A stretch of DNA of 31,318 bases from positions 1 through 31,318 of IMG/VR virus record IMGVR_UViG_3300028837_001075; one strand, written 5' to 3'. The stretch is from a virus. Made by a program: the position numbers and the translations under genes. Shown here piece after piece: positions 1-5,816 of the stretch (positions within the stretch are counted from its first letter, which is position 1; every line of letters starts with the position of its first letter). The notes under the pieces were generated by a model that did not search any database, had not been told where the DNA came from, and saw nothing but the letters and a program-made list of their open reading frames with translations.

Positions 1-2
1 CA

Positions 3-443
3 CCTACACCCCCGAACACGCCAACTAGACCGCCCAACACGCCAACGAAGACATCGAAACCACCAGACACGCCCACACCGTTTGACACACCGACACCTAA
101 GCCTACCGACACTCCACTGCCTACAAGTACACCAACCGCTACCCCGTCGCCTACACCGACCCTAGTTCCTTGCGTGGTAGACCCAGACTGTGACGTGCTG
201 TATGCTAGGATCGAAGAGTTGACAGCGCGGATCGAGGCGTTGACTGAACGCATCGGTGAGTTGCAGATGTACGCGATGGAACCGCCGGGTATCGTGGTAG
301 AGCAGGAGTGCGAAGACTGTCCTTGGTGGCTCTATGTTGCAGCGGGGAGCGTGACGGGAACGCTAGTGAGCTGGATAATCACAGTGTTCGTGACGAACAA
401 GGAGGGCAACCGTGAAGGAAAAGATCGTAGCATTGCTGACTGA
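3..443 (+). CDS. Pro/Thr-rich, coiled-coil, single-pass membrane protein (5' end outside window)
   Basis: The open frame runs unbroken from the left edge, so the start lies outside the window; a GTG at 174 is internal to this frame and need not be the start. The first ~55 visible residues are almost all Pro, Thr, Asp and Lys in a 'TPTxTPT' pattern, a typical extended extracytoplasmic linker. Next comes a short leucine/isoleucine heptad stretch (YARIEELTARIEALTERI), then a Trp-rich, glycine-containing hydrophobic segment (around 327-392) suited to one membrane span, and a short charged tail. No catalytic motif is visible. The position just before a holin candidate and the terminase genes suggests a lysis or envelope role, possibly the anchored C-terminus of a lysin or a spanin-like protein. 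That role is inference; only the architecture is seen. It overlaps the next gene by 32 bases. Confidence 0.7.
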   Translation, partial: PTPPNTPTRPPNTPTKTSKPPDTPTPFDTPTPKPTDTPLPTSTPTATPSPTPTLVPCVVDPDCDVLYARIEELTARIEALTERIGELQMYAMEPPGIVVEQECEDCPWWLYVAAGSVTGTLVSWIITVFVTNKEGNREGKDRSIAD

Positions 444-717
444 CAAACAGTTCTGGAGGGCGTCACTCAGATGGACGGGGGGCATAGCCGCGGCGTTCGT
501 CTTCGTCATGGGGGCGGGCACAGTCATTGTAGCTTTCATCGAATCGCCCTGGGAGTGGATCAGCATCATGGCGATCATCCCGGTTAGCAGCCTATTGCTG
601 GGAGCCGTGAGTATGCTACAGCACGCACCGATGGAAGATGCTGAGTTCGCCAAGCGACTGAGTCCTTTTCCTGGTGCCACCTGGAATGGCGAGGAGTGGG
701 TACACTCGGAGGCGTGA
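412..717 (+). CDS. Two-helix small membrane protein, holin candidate
   Basis: A 101-residue protein starting at GTG 412, chosen because AAGGAGGG (399-406) lies 6 bases upstream. A basic N-terminus (MKEKIVALLTDKQFWRASLRW) precedes two hydrophobic segments, about residues 23-43 and 49-69, separated by a short ESPWEW turn. The tail is soluble and ends in a WNGEEWVHSEA-type sequence. Size, two spans and location beside the terminase genes, downstream of another membrane protein, fit a phage holin. Holins share little sequence, so this rests on topology and context only. It could be an unrelated small membrane protein. Confidence 0.6.
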   Translation: MKEKIVALLTDKQFWRASLRWTGGIAAAFVFVMGAGTVIVAFIESPWEWISIMAIIPVSSLLLGAVSMLQHAPMEDAEFAKRLSPFPGATWNGEEWVHSEA

Positions 718-718
718 T

Positions 719-889
719 ATGCACATCGAACGAGTAGACGGCAGAAAGGCCATCCTGCACTGCGACATCTGCGAGGGCGACCACATGCTCATCGCCGCGC
801 AAGGCGAGCTGGACGAAGGACAAGCTGCCCAAGAAGAAGGACGTAATAACTACGCATGTCTGACACATTCGACCAAAACGCACCCCTAA
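719..889 (+). CDS. Small zinc-finger-like protein
   Basis: A 56-residue protein. ATG 719 is chosen over an upstream in-frame ATG at 674 because GGAGG (708-712) sits 6 bases before it and the previous gene stops at 717. It has one CxxC pair (CDIC, residues ~15-18) and a later CxxH (CLTH, near residue 49), together a plausible C2-CH zinc site; between them lies a Glu/Gln-rich stretch. No family is recognised. It overlaps the start of the small terminase gene by 34 bases. Small zinc-binding proteins recur in this window, near the terminase and capsid genes. Function unknown. Confidence 0.6.
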   Translation: MHIERVDGRKAILHCDICEGDHMLIAAQGELDEGQAAQEEGRNNYACLTHSTKTHP

Positions 890-1497
890 AGCGCATAGAT
901 GGCGAGACTCCGCGACGATATAGAGCCTTTTGTGACTACTATACGATGGGTTCTGGTAGGAGTATACGCAAGCTCCTTGTAGTGTACTGTCAACAAGCGG
1001 CTGATAGCTCGCAAACGAAACCACCTACAAAACGCCACGTCACTCTAGGCAAGTGGTCTTCTCGTTTCCATTGGCAAGATCGCATTGTCCGCCAGGTGGA
1101 AATTGAAACAAAGCAGTTGGCCCGCGAGATGGCAGAAGAACGGGCACGCATCGCTCGTCAGGACTTAGATCAGGCAGACAAACTACGCGATCTGGTGGGG
1201 CAGGCATTGGAAGCTGGGCCTACATTCGTTCGACGCAAGGTCAAGCGTGGGAAGCCCAAGGTCATCAAGGATGGTGAGGTCATCAAGGAAGGTGAACCTG
1301 AGCTAGTCAGCGTAGCCCTTGATACACGCTTCGTAGTGACTGGGGCCAAGACGGCTTCAGACCTTGCGAGACGTGCTGCGGGCATGGAGACGGAAAAGCT
1401 GGATGTTACCAGTGGAGGCAAACCGCTTCCTGCACCGCAAATCTACCTTCCGGCCGTCAGAGAAGAAGACGAGAAAACCGAGGAAACAGAAGAGTGA
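856..1497 (+). CDS. terS: Terminase small subunit
   Basis: A 213-residue protein directly upstream of the large terminase. The N-terminal third has the pattern of phage small terminases: a short helix with Arg-Ala-Phe and Tyr-Tyr, an RS..K segment, then LGKWSSRFHWQDRI, the 'WS..f.W..R' signature at the end of the DNA-binding domain. A long charged helical region follows (about residues 80-115), then a Lys-rich stretch and a Pro-rich end (GGKPLPAPQIYLPA) typical of TerS C-termini that contact TerL. A tandem duplication within the gene gives VIKDGE-VIKEGE. The ribosome site is weak (AGAAGGA about 14 bases from ATG 856), so the start is less certain; translation may be coupled to the overlapping upstream gene. 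TerS recognises the packaging site and loads TerL. Confidence 0.85.
   Translation: MSDTFDQNAPLKRIDGETPRRYRAFCDYYTMGSGRSIRKLLVVYCQQAADSSQTKPPTKRHVTLGKWSSRFHWQDRIVRQVEIETKQLAREMAEERARIARQDLDQADKLRDLVGQALEAGPTFVRRKVKRGKPKVIKDGEVIKEGEPELVSVALDTRFVVTGAKTASDLARRAAGMETEKLDVTSGGKPLPAPQIYLPAVREEDEKTEETEE
1261..1296 (+). repeat. Two tandem 18-bp units inside terS
   Basis: Units 1261-1278 and 1279-1296 differ at two positions and keep the reading frame, giving VIKDGE then VIKEGE. This looks like a recent in-frame duplication in a flexible Lys/Glu-rich part of the small terminase. Confidence 0.8.
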
Positions 1498-2819
1498 ATG
1501 TGGAGTCACTGGCGGATTGGCGACCAAGCCGTGGCCCGCAAGAGCAATTTCTGAGCTCGTCTGCCTTTGAGGTTCTATATGGTGGGGCAGCTGGTGGAGG
1601 TAAGTCTGACGCCTTACTTGCGGAAGCGGTACGGCAGATTGGCAATCCGATTTATAGGGCTATCATTCTACGTCGGACATATCCAGAGCTTGAGGCACAA
1701 GGCAGCATCATAGACAGAAGCCAAACGCTCTATCGCATCTACAATGGCGATTATCTTCGACAGCAGCATGTGTGGCGTTTTGCTGGTGGGGCTTCTATCG
1801 GCTTCGGCCACATGCAACGTGAAGCTGATCGCTTTCAGTATCAGGGAGCACAGTTTGCATTCATTGGCTTCGATGAGCTAACGCACTTTACCAAGACACA
1901 GTATCTCTACTTATTCAGTCGTTGTCGTGCTCCAACTGACGCGGGATTGCGCTGCTATATTCGAGCAGCAACGAACCCTGGCGGGGTTGGTCATGAATGG
2001 GTCAAGCGGCGTTGGGGTGCTTGGCTTGACAAGGATCACCCGAATCCTGCCAAGCCCGGAGAACTACGCTGGTATGCGATGCTCGATGGAGTGGATAGCG
2101 AAGTATCACACAACCACCCAGAAGCCCGGAGTAGGACATTCATCGGAGCGAAGGTGACAGATAACCCGTACTTGGCCGGCACAGAATATGAGCGGAACCT
2201 TCAGGCATTGCCGTTGGTGGAGAGGGCGCGGCTACTGGATGGGGACTGGGATATCATGCCAGGTGCCGGCCTGGTGTTTCAGCGTGAGTGGTTCGACATT
2301 GTGCAGACCGCTCCAGCAAAAGCACGAAAGGTGCGCTTCTGGGACTTGGCCGCTACCGAGAAGAAGGCAGCGAAGGATGATCCTGACTACTCGGTTGGTA
2401 CACGTATGAGCAGCACGCCCGATGGGCTGTACTATATTGAGCACGTCATCAGAATGCGTGGCAAGTGGGGTGATGTCAGGCCGACGCTACGCCAGACAGC
2501 CATTGCGGATGGAATCGCTGTGCAGGTAGGTGTTGAGCAGGAACCAGGCGCATCTGGCAAGGCGTTGGGTGCCGAGATCGTCCGGCACTTGGCTGGCTTT
2601 CCAGTGACGGTAGTTCGGCCGCAAGGGGATAAGGTGACGCGCGCCAATCCCTGGTCGGCACAAGCGCAGGCCGGGAATGTACGGTTGGTCAAGGGCAATT
2701 GGAACGAGGCATTTCTGGATGAGTGCCAGTGGTTCCCTGAGGGAGCACATGACGATCAAGTAGATGCTACCAGTGGTGCTTTCCAGATGTTGGCGACAGC
2801 ATACTTGCAACTATGGTGA
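1494..2819 (+). CDS. terL: Terminase large subunit (packaging ATPase/nuclease)
   Basis: A 441-residue TerL, the ATP-driven motor that translocates and cuts DNA at the portal. The ATPase domain shows Walker A GGAAGGGKS (residues 30-38), Walker B AFIGFDE (122-128) followed by LTHF, and the coupling segment ATNPGG near residue 162. The C-terminal RNase H-fold nuclease is marked by RFWDLAAT (about 281-288), VGVEQEPGASGK (about 347-358) and the late acidic DDQVDA near 424-429. GTG 1494 is chosen because it overlaps the terS stop as GTGA, the coupling style used throughout the window. At 441 residues it is somewhat shorter than many TerL proteins but all core motifs are present, so it looks intact. 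Confidence 0.96.
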   Translation: MNVESLADWRPSRGPQEQFLSSSAFEVLYGGAAGGGKSDALLAEAVRQIGNPIYRAIILRRTYPELEAQGSIIDRSQTLYRIYNGDYLRQQHVWRFAGGASIGFGHMQREADRFQYQGAQFAFIGFDELTHFTKTQYLYLFSRCRAPTDAGLRCYIRAATNPGGVGHEWVKRRWGAWLDKDHPNPAKPGELRWYAMLDGVDSEVSHNHPEARSRTFIGAKVTDNPYLAGTEYERNLQALPLVERARLLDGDWDIMPGAGLVFQREWFDIVQTAPAKARKVRFWDLAATEKKAAKDDPDYSVGTRMSSTPDGLYYIEHVIRMRGKWGDVRPTLRQTAIADGIAVQVGVEQEPGASGKALGAEIVRHLAGFPVTVVRPQGDKVTRANPWSAQAQAGNVRLVKGNWNEAFLDECQWFPEGAHDDQVDATSGAFQMLATAYLQLW

Positions 2820-3091
2820 TAATGATGACTGATGACGAACTGGTTGCTAGGGCAGGGTGTTTGTTTGGGATTGTGAAGCGACCTCGGTTTATCATATGCA
2901 CTCAGACGAAAAGCTGCCTTATCATTCCATATCCAGGTTTTCGGTCGCATGAGATACCATTGCGAAAACGACGCTTATCCAACGGCCGCTATGTTCACGT
3001 AGGCTATAGTGCAGAGCCAGATGTGATGGTCATCAACAGAGCGGACTATGAACGCTTAACGGGGACGCTATGCCCAAGCACGACAAGCTGA
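2813..3091 (+). CDS. Small unknown protein
   Basis: Up to 92 residues, overlapping the terL stop. Starts at 2813, 2822 or 2825 are all possible and no clear ribosome site separates them. The protein is basic with a central beta-like pattern (PRFIICTQTKSCLIIPYP), then SHEIPLRKRRLSNGRYVHVGY and a C-terminal NRADYERL. No family is recognised and no membrane span is visible. Position between terL and the promoter upstream of the portal gene suggests an accessory late protein. Its coding status rests mainly on tight overlap with both neighbours. Confidence 0.55.
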   Translation: MVIMMTDDELVARAGCLFGIVKRPRFIICTQTKSCLIIPYPGFRSHEIPLRKRRLSNGRYVHVGYSAEPDVMVINRADYERLTGTLCPSTTS

Positions 3092-3273
3092 GATGCGATC
3101 TGTGCAATCTTCCGTGGGCCACCATCTGTGATGATGGTACCCTAGTTGTCCAAGCTAGACACCACGGCGCGAGACATTACGGCACCATCAGCTTGCCAGA
3201 GTTGGTGCGCCGGTTTGTTGAGATCGGGTATAAGTTGGAGAAGGCGGAGAAGACTACGACACAAGGAGGCTAA
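3070..3273 (+). CDS. Small cysteine-containing unknown protein
   Basis: A 67-residue protein overlapping the previous gene by 22 bases. The N-terminus carries CDLCNLPWATIC, a CxxC with a third Cys seven residues on, followed by a His-rich stretch (RHHGARHYG), which together could form a compact zinc-ribbon-like site. The C-terminal half is a predicted helix (LPELVRRFVEIGYKLEKAEK). No known family. It immediately precedes a tiny membrane protein that has its own strong ribosome site. Confidence 0.6.
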   Translation: MPKHDKLRCDLCNLPWATICDDGTLVVQARHHGARHYGTISLPELVRRFVEIGYKLEKAEKTTTQGG

Positions 3274-3274
3274 T

Positions 3275-3424
3275 ATGCTAGGCGAGAGTATCTTGCTAGG
3301 ACTGTTGATCGTGTTCTTGTATCTCAGTGGCGCGAAAGCAGAGACGATGCTGGGATACGGTGCTGGTGCATGGATTGTGCTCGCCTTCTTCGCGCGGCGG
3401 GCAAGGAAGGTAAAGGGGGCTTGA
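3275..3424 (+). CDS. 49-residue membrane protein
   Basis: ATG 3275 is preceded by AAGGAGG (3263-3269) at 5 bases, one of the strongest ribosome sites in the window. The 49-residue product has two hydrophobic segments (ILLGLLIVFLYLSGA and GYGAGAWIVLAFFA) joined by a short polar turn, and ends in a strongly basic tail (ARRARKVKG), suggesting a cytoplasmic C-terminus. It resembles a minimal holin or pinholin-type protein in topology only; no motif proves this. Its stop codon (3422-3424) lies inside the -35 box of the promoter that follows. Confidence 0.65.
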   Translation: MLGESILLGLLIVFLYLSGAKAETMLGYGAGAWIVLAFFARRARKVKGA

Positions 3425-3449
3425 CAAGCCCAAGATAGTGGTGTAGAAT
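3421..3449 (+). promoter_or_regulatory. Near-consensus sigma70 promoter upstream of portal
   Basis: TTGACA (3421-3426), a 17-base spacer, then TAGAAT (3444-3449): a perfect -35 box, optimal spacing and one mismatch in the -10 box. It is the best promoter I can see in the window and lies in one of its few non-coding gaps. The expected transcript start is near 3456. ATAGT occurs three times across the promoter and start region (3435, 3448, 3458). Confidence 0.75.
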
Positions 3450-3467
3450 AGTACTGTATAGTGCTCT
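3448..3467 (+). repeat. 10-bp direct repeat across the -10/start region (operator candidate)
   Basis: ATAGTACTGT (3448-3457) is followed at once by ATAGTGCTCT (3458-3467), matching at 8 of 10 positions; a third ATAGT occurs at 3435. Repeats one helical turn apart over a promoter start are suggestive of a protein-binding operator, but no regulator gene is visible here. Confidence 0.35.
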
Positions 3468-3478
3468 GAGGCTTTAGT

Positions 3479-3514
3479 AGCCCCTCTGCCAAACGGCAGA
3501 GGGGCTTTCTTGTT
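3479..3514 (+). terminator. Intrinsic terminator/attenuator just before the portal start
   Basis: AGCCCCTCTGCC (3479-3490) and GGCAGAGGGGCT (3495-3506) form a perfect 12-bp stem with an AAAC loop, followed by TTCTTGTT (3507-3514). This has the form of a rho-independent terminator. It ends 8 bases before ATG 3515, and the only Shine-Dalgarno-like sequence for that gene (GAGGGG, 3499-3504) lies in the 3' arm of the stem. The hairpin may therefore affect both transcription and translation. Confidence 0.8.
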
Positions 3515-3841
3515 ATGGCGAAATCATCTCGTGCCCGAAAGAGGCGGTCTACTGCACGGTCTCCTCTGGTAGCTCGTGCGCGTGATGCTTTGTACGTTCT
3601 CCGTAAGGGTTGGACTGGTCCTCGCACTATCCCCACAGACACGAAGACTGCTCCCTTCGTCTGGCCTACTTGGCGTGACAAGGAGCCTGCCTGGAAGATC
3701 ACCAACTTCGACACGTATGCCAGGGAAGGATTCAACACCAACTCGCTCATCTATGCCGCGATCATGTTCAAGGCGTTCTCGATCATCGAAGCACCACTAC
3801 GCGCCTATACTGGTGAAGAGGACAACCCTGATGGATCGTGA
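3515..3841 (+). CDS. Portal protein, N-terminal fragment (frameshifted)
   Basis: A 108-residue open frame ending at TGA 3839-3841. It reads as the N-terminus of an HK97-type portal: basic leader, then WKITNFDTYAREGFNTNSLIYAAIMFKAFSI and APLRAYTGEEDNP, the start of the portal core where the chain normally runs into a 'PNP..W.EF...L.l.GNAY' section. That section is missing. The next recognisable portal sequence (DRDGKKLPKTIYNLRPDR) continues in a frame shifted by +1. TGATGG occurs at 3829-3834 and again at 3839-3844, right at the break. The portal forms the dodecameric DNA channel at one capsid vertex. The fragment alone should not be functional. Confidence 0.75.
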   Translation: MAKSSRARKRRSTARSPLVARARDALYVLRKGWTGPRTIPTDTKTAPFVWPTWRDKEPAWKITNFDTYAREGFNTNSLIYAAIMFKAFSIIEAPLRAYTGEEDNPDGS

Positions 3842-5609
3842 TGGGAAGAAGCTACCAAAGACCATCTACAACTTACGCCCTGATCGCACCTTCATCATCC
3901 CGCAAGTAAAGAAGGACAAAGAGAAGCCTAGCTCTGGCCTCAAAGGTTTTCTCTACGTACCCGAAGGCAAGGCGAAGAAGGATGGCATTCCCATTGTCCC
4001 AGAGAACATGATCCACATCAAGATGCCCTATCCGCTAGACCCACTGGAAGGCTTTGGGGAGGGCTTGTCTCCCATTTCGGCTGCGGCCTATTCTGCGGAC
4101 GTGGATAACGACATCACCAAGTTCCTCAAGCTGTTCTTCGAGAATGGCGCGATGCCTCCGGGTGTCCTGACCTCTGAGCTATCCCTGACCGAGACTGACG
4201 CTGCGACCGCCAGAGAACGCTGGAAGGAAGTGTATGGCGGCTATGAAAACTGGGCCGATGTGGTGGTGCTGGGCAAGGGATTGACCTACCAGCGCATGGG
4301 CCTTACCTTCGACGAGATGGGCTTCAGCGATCTTGACGGACGTAACGAGTCCCGTCTTGCGATGGTGTTTGGTGTGCCGTTGACACTTCTGGAGAATCGC
4401 CCTGAGTTGATCTCTTCGACGTACAACAACAAGCGGGAAGATCGGCGTATGTTCTGGGAGGATAGGTTTCGACCTGAGATGAAGCTGATCGAAGCCGAGT
4501 TCCGCCAGGCACTTGGCGAAAAGCAGGCGTGGCCCGCTTTTGACTTCGCCGGCGTTCCGGCATTGCAGAGAGACATCCCACAGCTTGTGACTGCTGCTCA
4601 CCAGATGTGGACCATGGGCACGCCAGCCAATGTGGCATTCCAGACGATGGGCCTGGACGTGGAGGGGCTGCCCGATGGCGATGTGGCTTTCCTACCTTTC
4701 GGCGTGATGCGCGCAGGCGAGCAACCCACTACTCCTGTTGCAGGCACAACCGAGAAGAGCATCAAGTCGCGTGATCAGCAGATATGGGAGAAGGCCGACC
4801 GCCTAGCGCAGTCGTGGGAATCGAAGTTCTCCGCAACTGGTCGAGAGCAGTTCCAGCGAGAGTTGCGGGCTATACTCGCCATCATTGGGGATGCCAAGGC
4901 TAAGGCGACGCGCAAGAAAGCTACCCTCGCTTGGAATGAAGCGGAGGAGGAGATACGGGGGTTTCTGACTTCTGAGCAGTCGGGCAAGAGATGGACAGAT
5001 GCCTTCCTACCGCTGATCGGCGGCGTGATGCTCGCTAGAACAGAACACGACGCATCGCTCTATGATATACCTTTGGCAGAGACATCGGTATTCATAGACC
5101 CAGCCAGCCTCTATGCAGTTGACTGGTTCAATGACTATACCCTGAAGTTCGCCCAGCCTATCATGGCTACGACCGAGCGTGAACTCAGCGCTTTGCTCCA
5201 ACAGTCAGTGACAGATGGCTGGAGCATACCGGAAACCCAGAGACACATCACCGAGATGTTCGACCAGTGGATGGGTGGAAACTTGACCCCAGAGCAGTTC
5301 GAGTGGTTCGCTGAACGGATGCCCCCCTATCGTATTGAGATGATCGCACGAACCGAGACTATGCGGGCCTCAAACTCCGCAGCGAATCAACTCTACGATG
5401 AGTGGGGGATGGATCGCCAGTGGGTTGCTACGGTCGATAACCGTGTACGTGACACACACCTAGAAGCGAATGGTCAGACGGTAGCGGTAGGTGAGCCATT
5501 CAGTGTTGGCGGTGAGCGGCTTATGTTCCCCGGTGATCCTGAAGGCTCTCCAGGCAACACGATCAACTGTCGCTGCACCGTCGCGCCATACAACCCAGCG
5601 TGGGAATGA
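3831..5609 (+). CDS. Portal core fused to Mu gpF-like minor head protein
   Basis: An open frame of 592 residues if read from ATG 3831, which overlaps the preceding fragment. Residues 1 to ~300 are HK97-family portal: NLRPDRTFIIPQ, a 'PENMIHIK' segment, DPLEGFGEGLSPISAAA, the FLKLFFENGAMPPGVL region, and the LEVIAEAEFRQ-like clip/stem region near DRFRPEMKLIEAEFRQ. A linker with SRDQQIWEKADRLAQSWESKF leads into a C-terminal phage Mu F-like head-morphogenesis domain, recognised by RIEMIARTETMRASNSAANQ, the DNRVRDTHLEANGQ segment and the closing NTINCRCTVAPY. Portal and MuF proteins are normally separate adjacent genes, so this is a fusion. The ATG at 3831 is probably not a true start: the protein should continue from the upstream frame (see the frameshift finding). 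Confidence 0.85.
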   Translation: MDRDGKKLPKTIYNLRPDRTFIIPQVKKDKEKPSSGLKGFLYVPEGKAKKDGIPIVPENMIHIKMPYPLDPLEGFGEGLSPISAAAYSADVDNDITKFLKLFFENGAMPPGVLTSELSLTETDAATARERWKEVYGGYENWADVVVLGKGLTYQRMGLTFDEMGFSDLDGRNESRLAMVFGVPLTLLENRPELISSTYNNKREDRRMFWEDRFRPEMKLIEAEFRQALGEKQAWPAFDFAGVPALQRDIPQLVTAAHQMWTMGTPANVAFQTMGLDVEGLPDGDVAFLPFGVMRAGEQPTTPVAGTTEKSIKSRDQQIWEKADRLAQSWESKFSATGREQFQRELRAILAIIGDAKAKATRKKATLAWNEAEEEIRGFLTSEQSGKRWTDAFLPLIGGVMLARTEHDASLYDIPLAETSVFIDPASLYAVDWFNDYTLKFAQPIMATTERELSALLQQSVTDGWSIPETQRHITEMFDQWMGGNLTPEQFEWFAERMPPYRIEMIARTETMRASNSAANQLYDEWGMDRQWVATVDNRVRDTHLEANGQTVAVGEPFSVGGERLMFPGDPEGSPGNTINCRCTVAPYNPAWE

Positions 5610-5815
5610 GCATGAACGTTATTGTCGAGTGTCCTAGATGTGGCGAAAAGATACTGGCGCAAACGGTTACTTGCGTCAAATGTCATCGGGGCGTCCAAGC
5701 GGCTCAGTGTGTGGTTGCACCGGTGGGGAGCAAGTATGCTGGTCAGTTCGTGTGTGCTCACTGCATAGACGGTGCTCGGAAGAAACCAGGGCCGAGCGAG
5801 ATGAAGGAGAGCTGA
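5606..5815 (+). CDS. Zinc-ribbon small protein
   Basis: A 69-residue protein. ATG 5606 overlaps the portal-MuF stop as ATGA; ATG 5612 is an alternative. It contains CPRC near residue 9, CVKC near residue 25, an isolated Cys, and CAHC near residue 51, so one or two zinc knuckles are likely. The C-terminus is basic and Pro-rich. No enzymatic motif. It lies between the portal-MuF fusion and the protease-capsid fusion, where small accessory or scaffold-associated proteins occur; the function is unknown. Confidence 0.7.
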   Translation: MSMNVIVECPRCGEKILAQTVTCVKCHRGVQAAQCVVAPVGSKYAGQFVCAHCIDGARKKPGPSEMKES

Positions 5816-5816
5816 G

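Noticed and set aside
219-247. TTGACA at 219 as a promoter for the lysis genes
   Set aside because: The expected -10 position reads GACTGA, so only the -35 half is present.
3142-3750. 202-residue open frame on the minus strand
   Set aside because: It lies across the promoter-terminator region and four + strand genes with better ribosome sites and motifs, has no recognisable domain, and would make the well-formed terminator part of a coding region.
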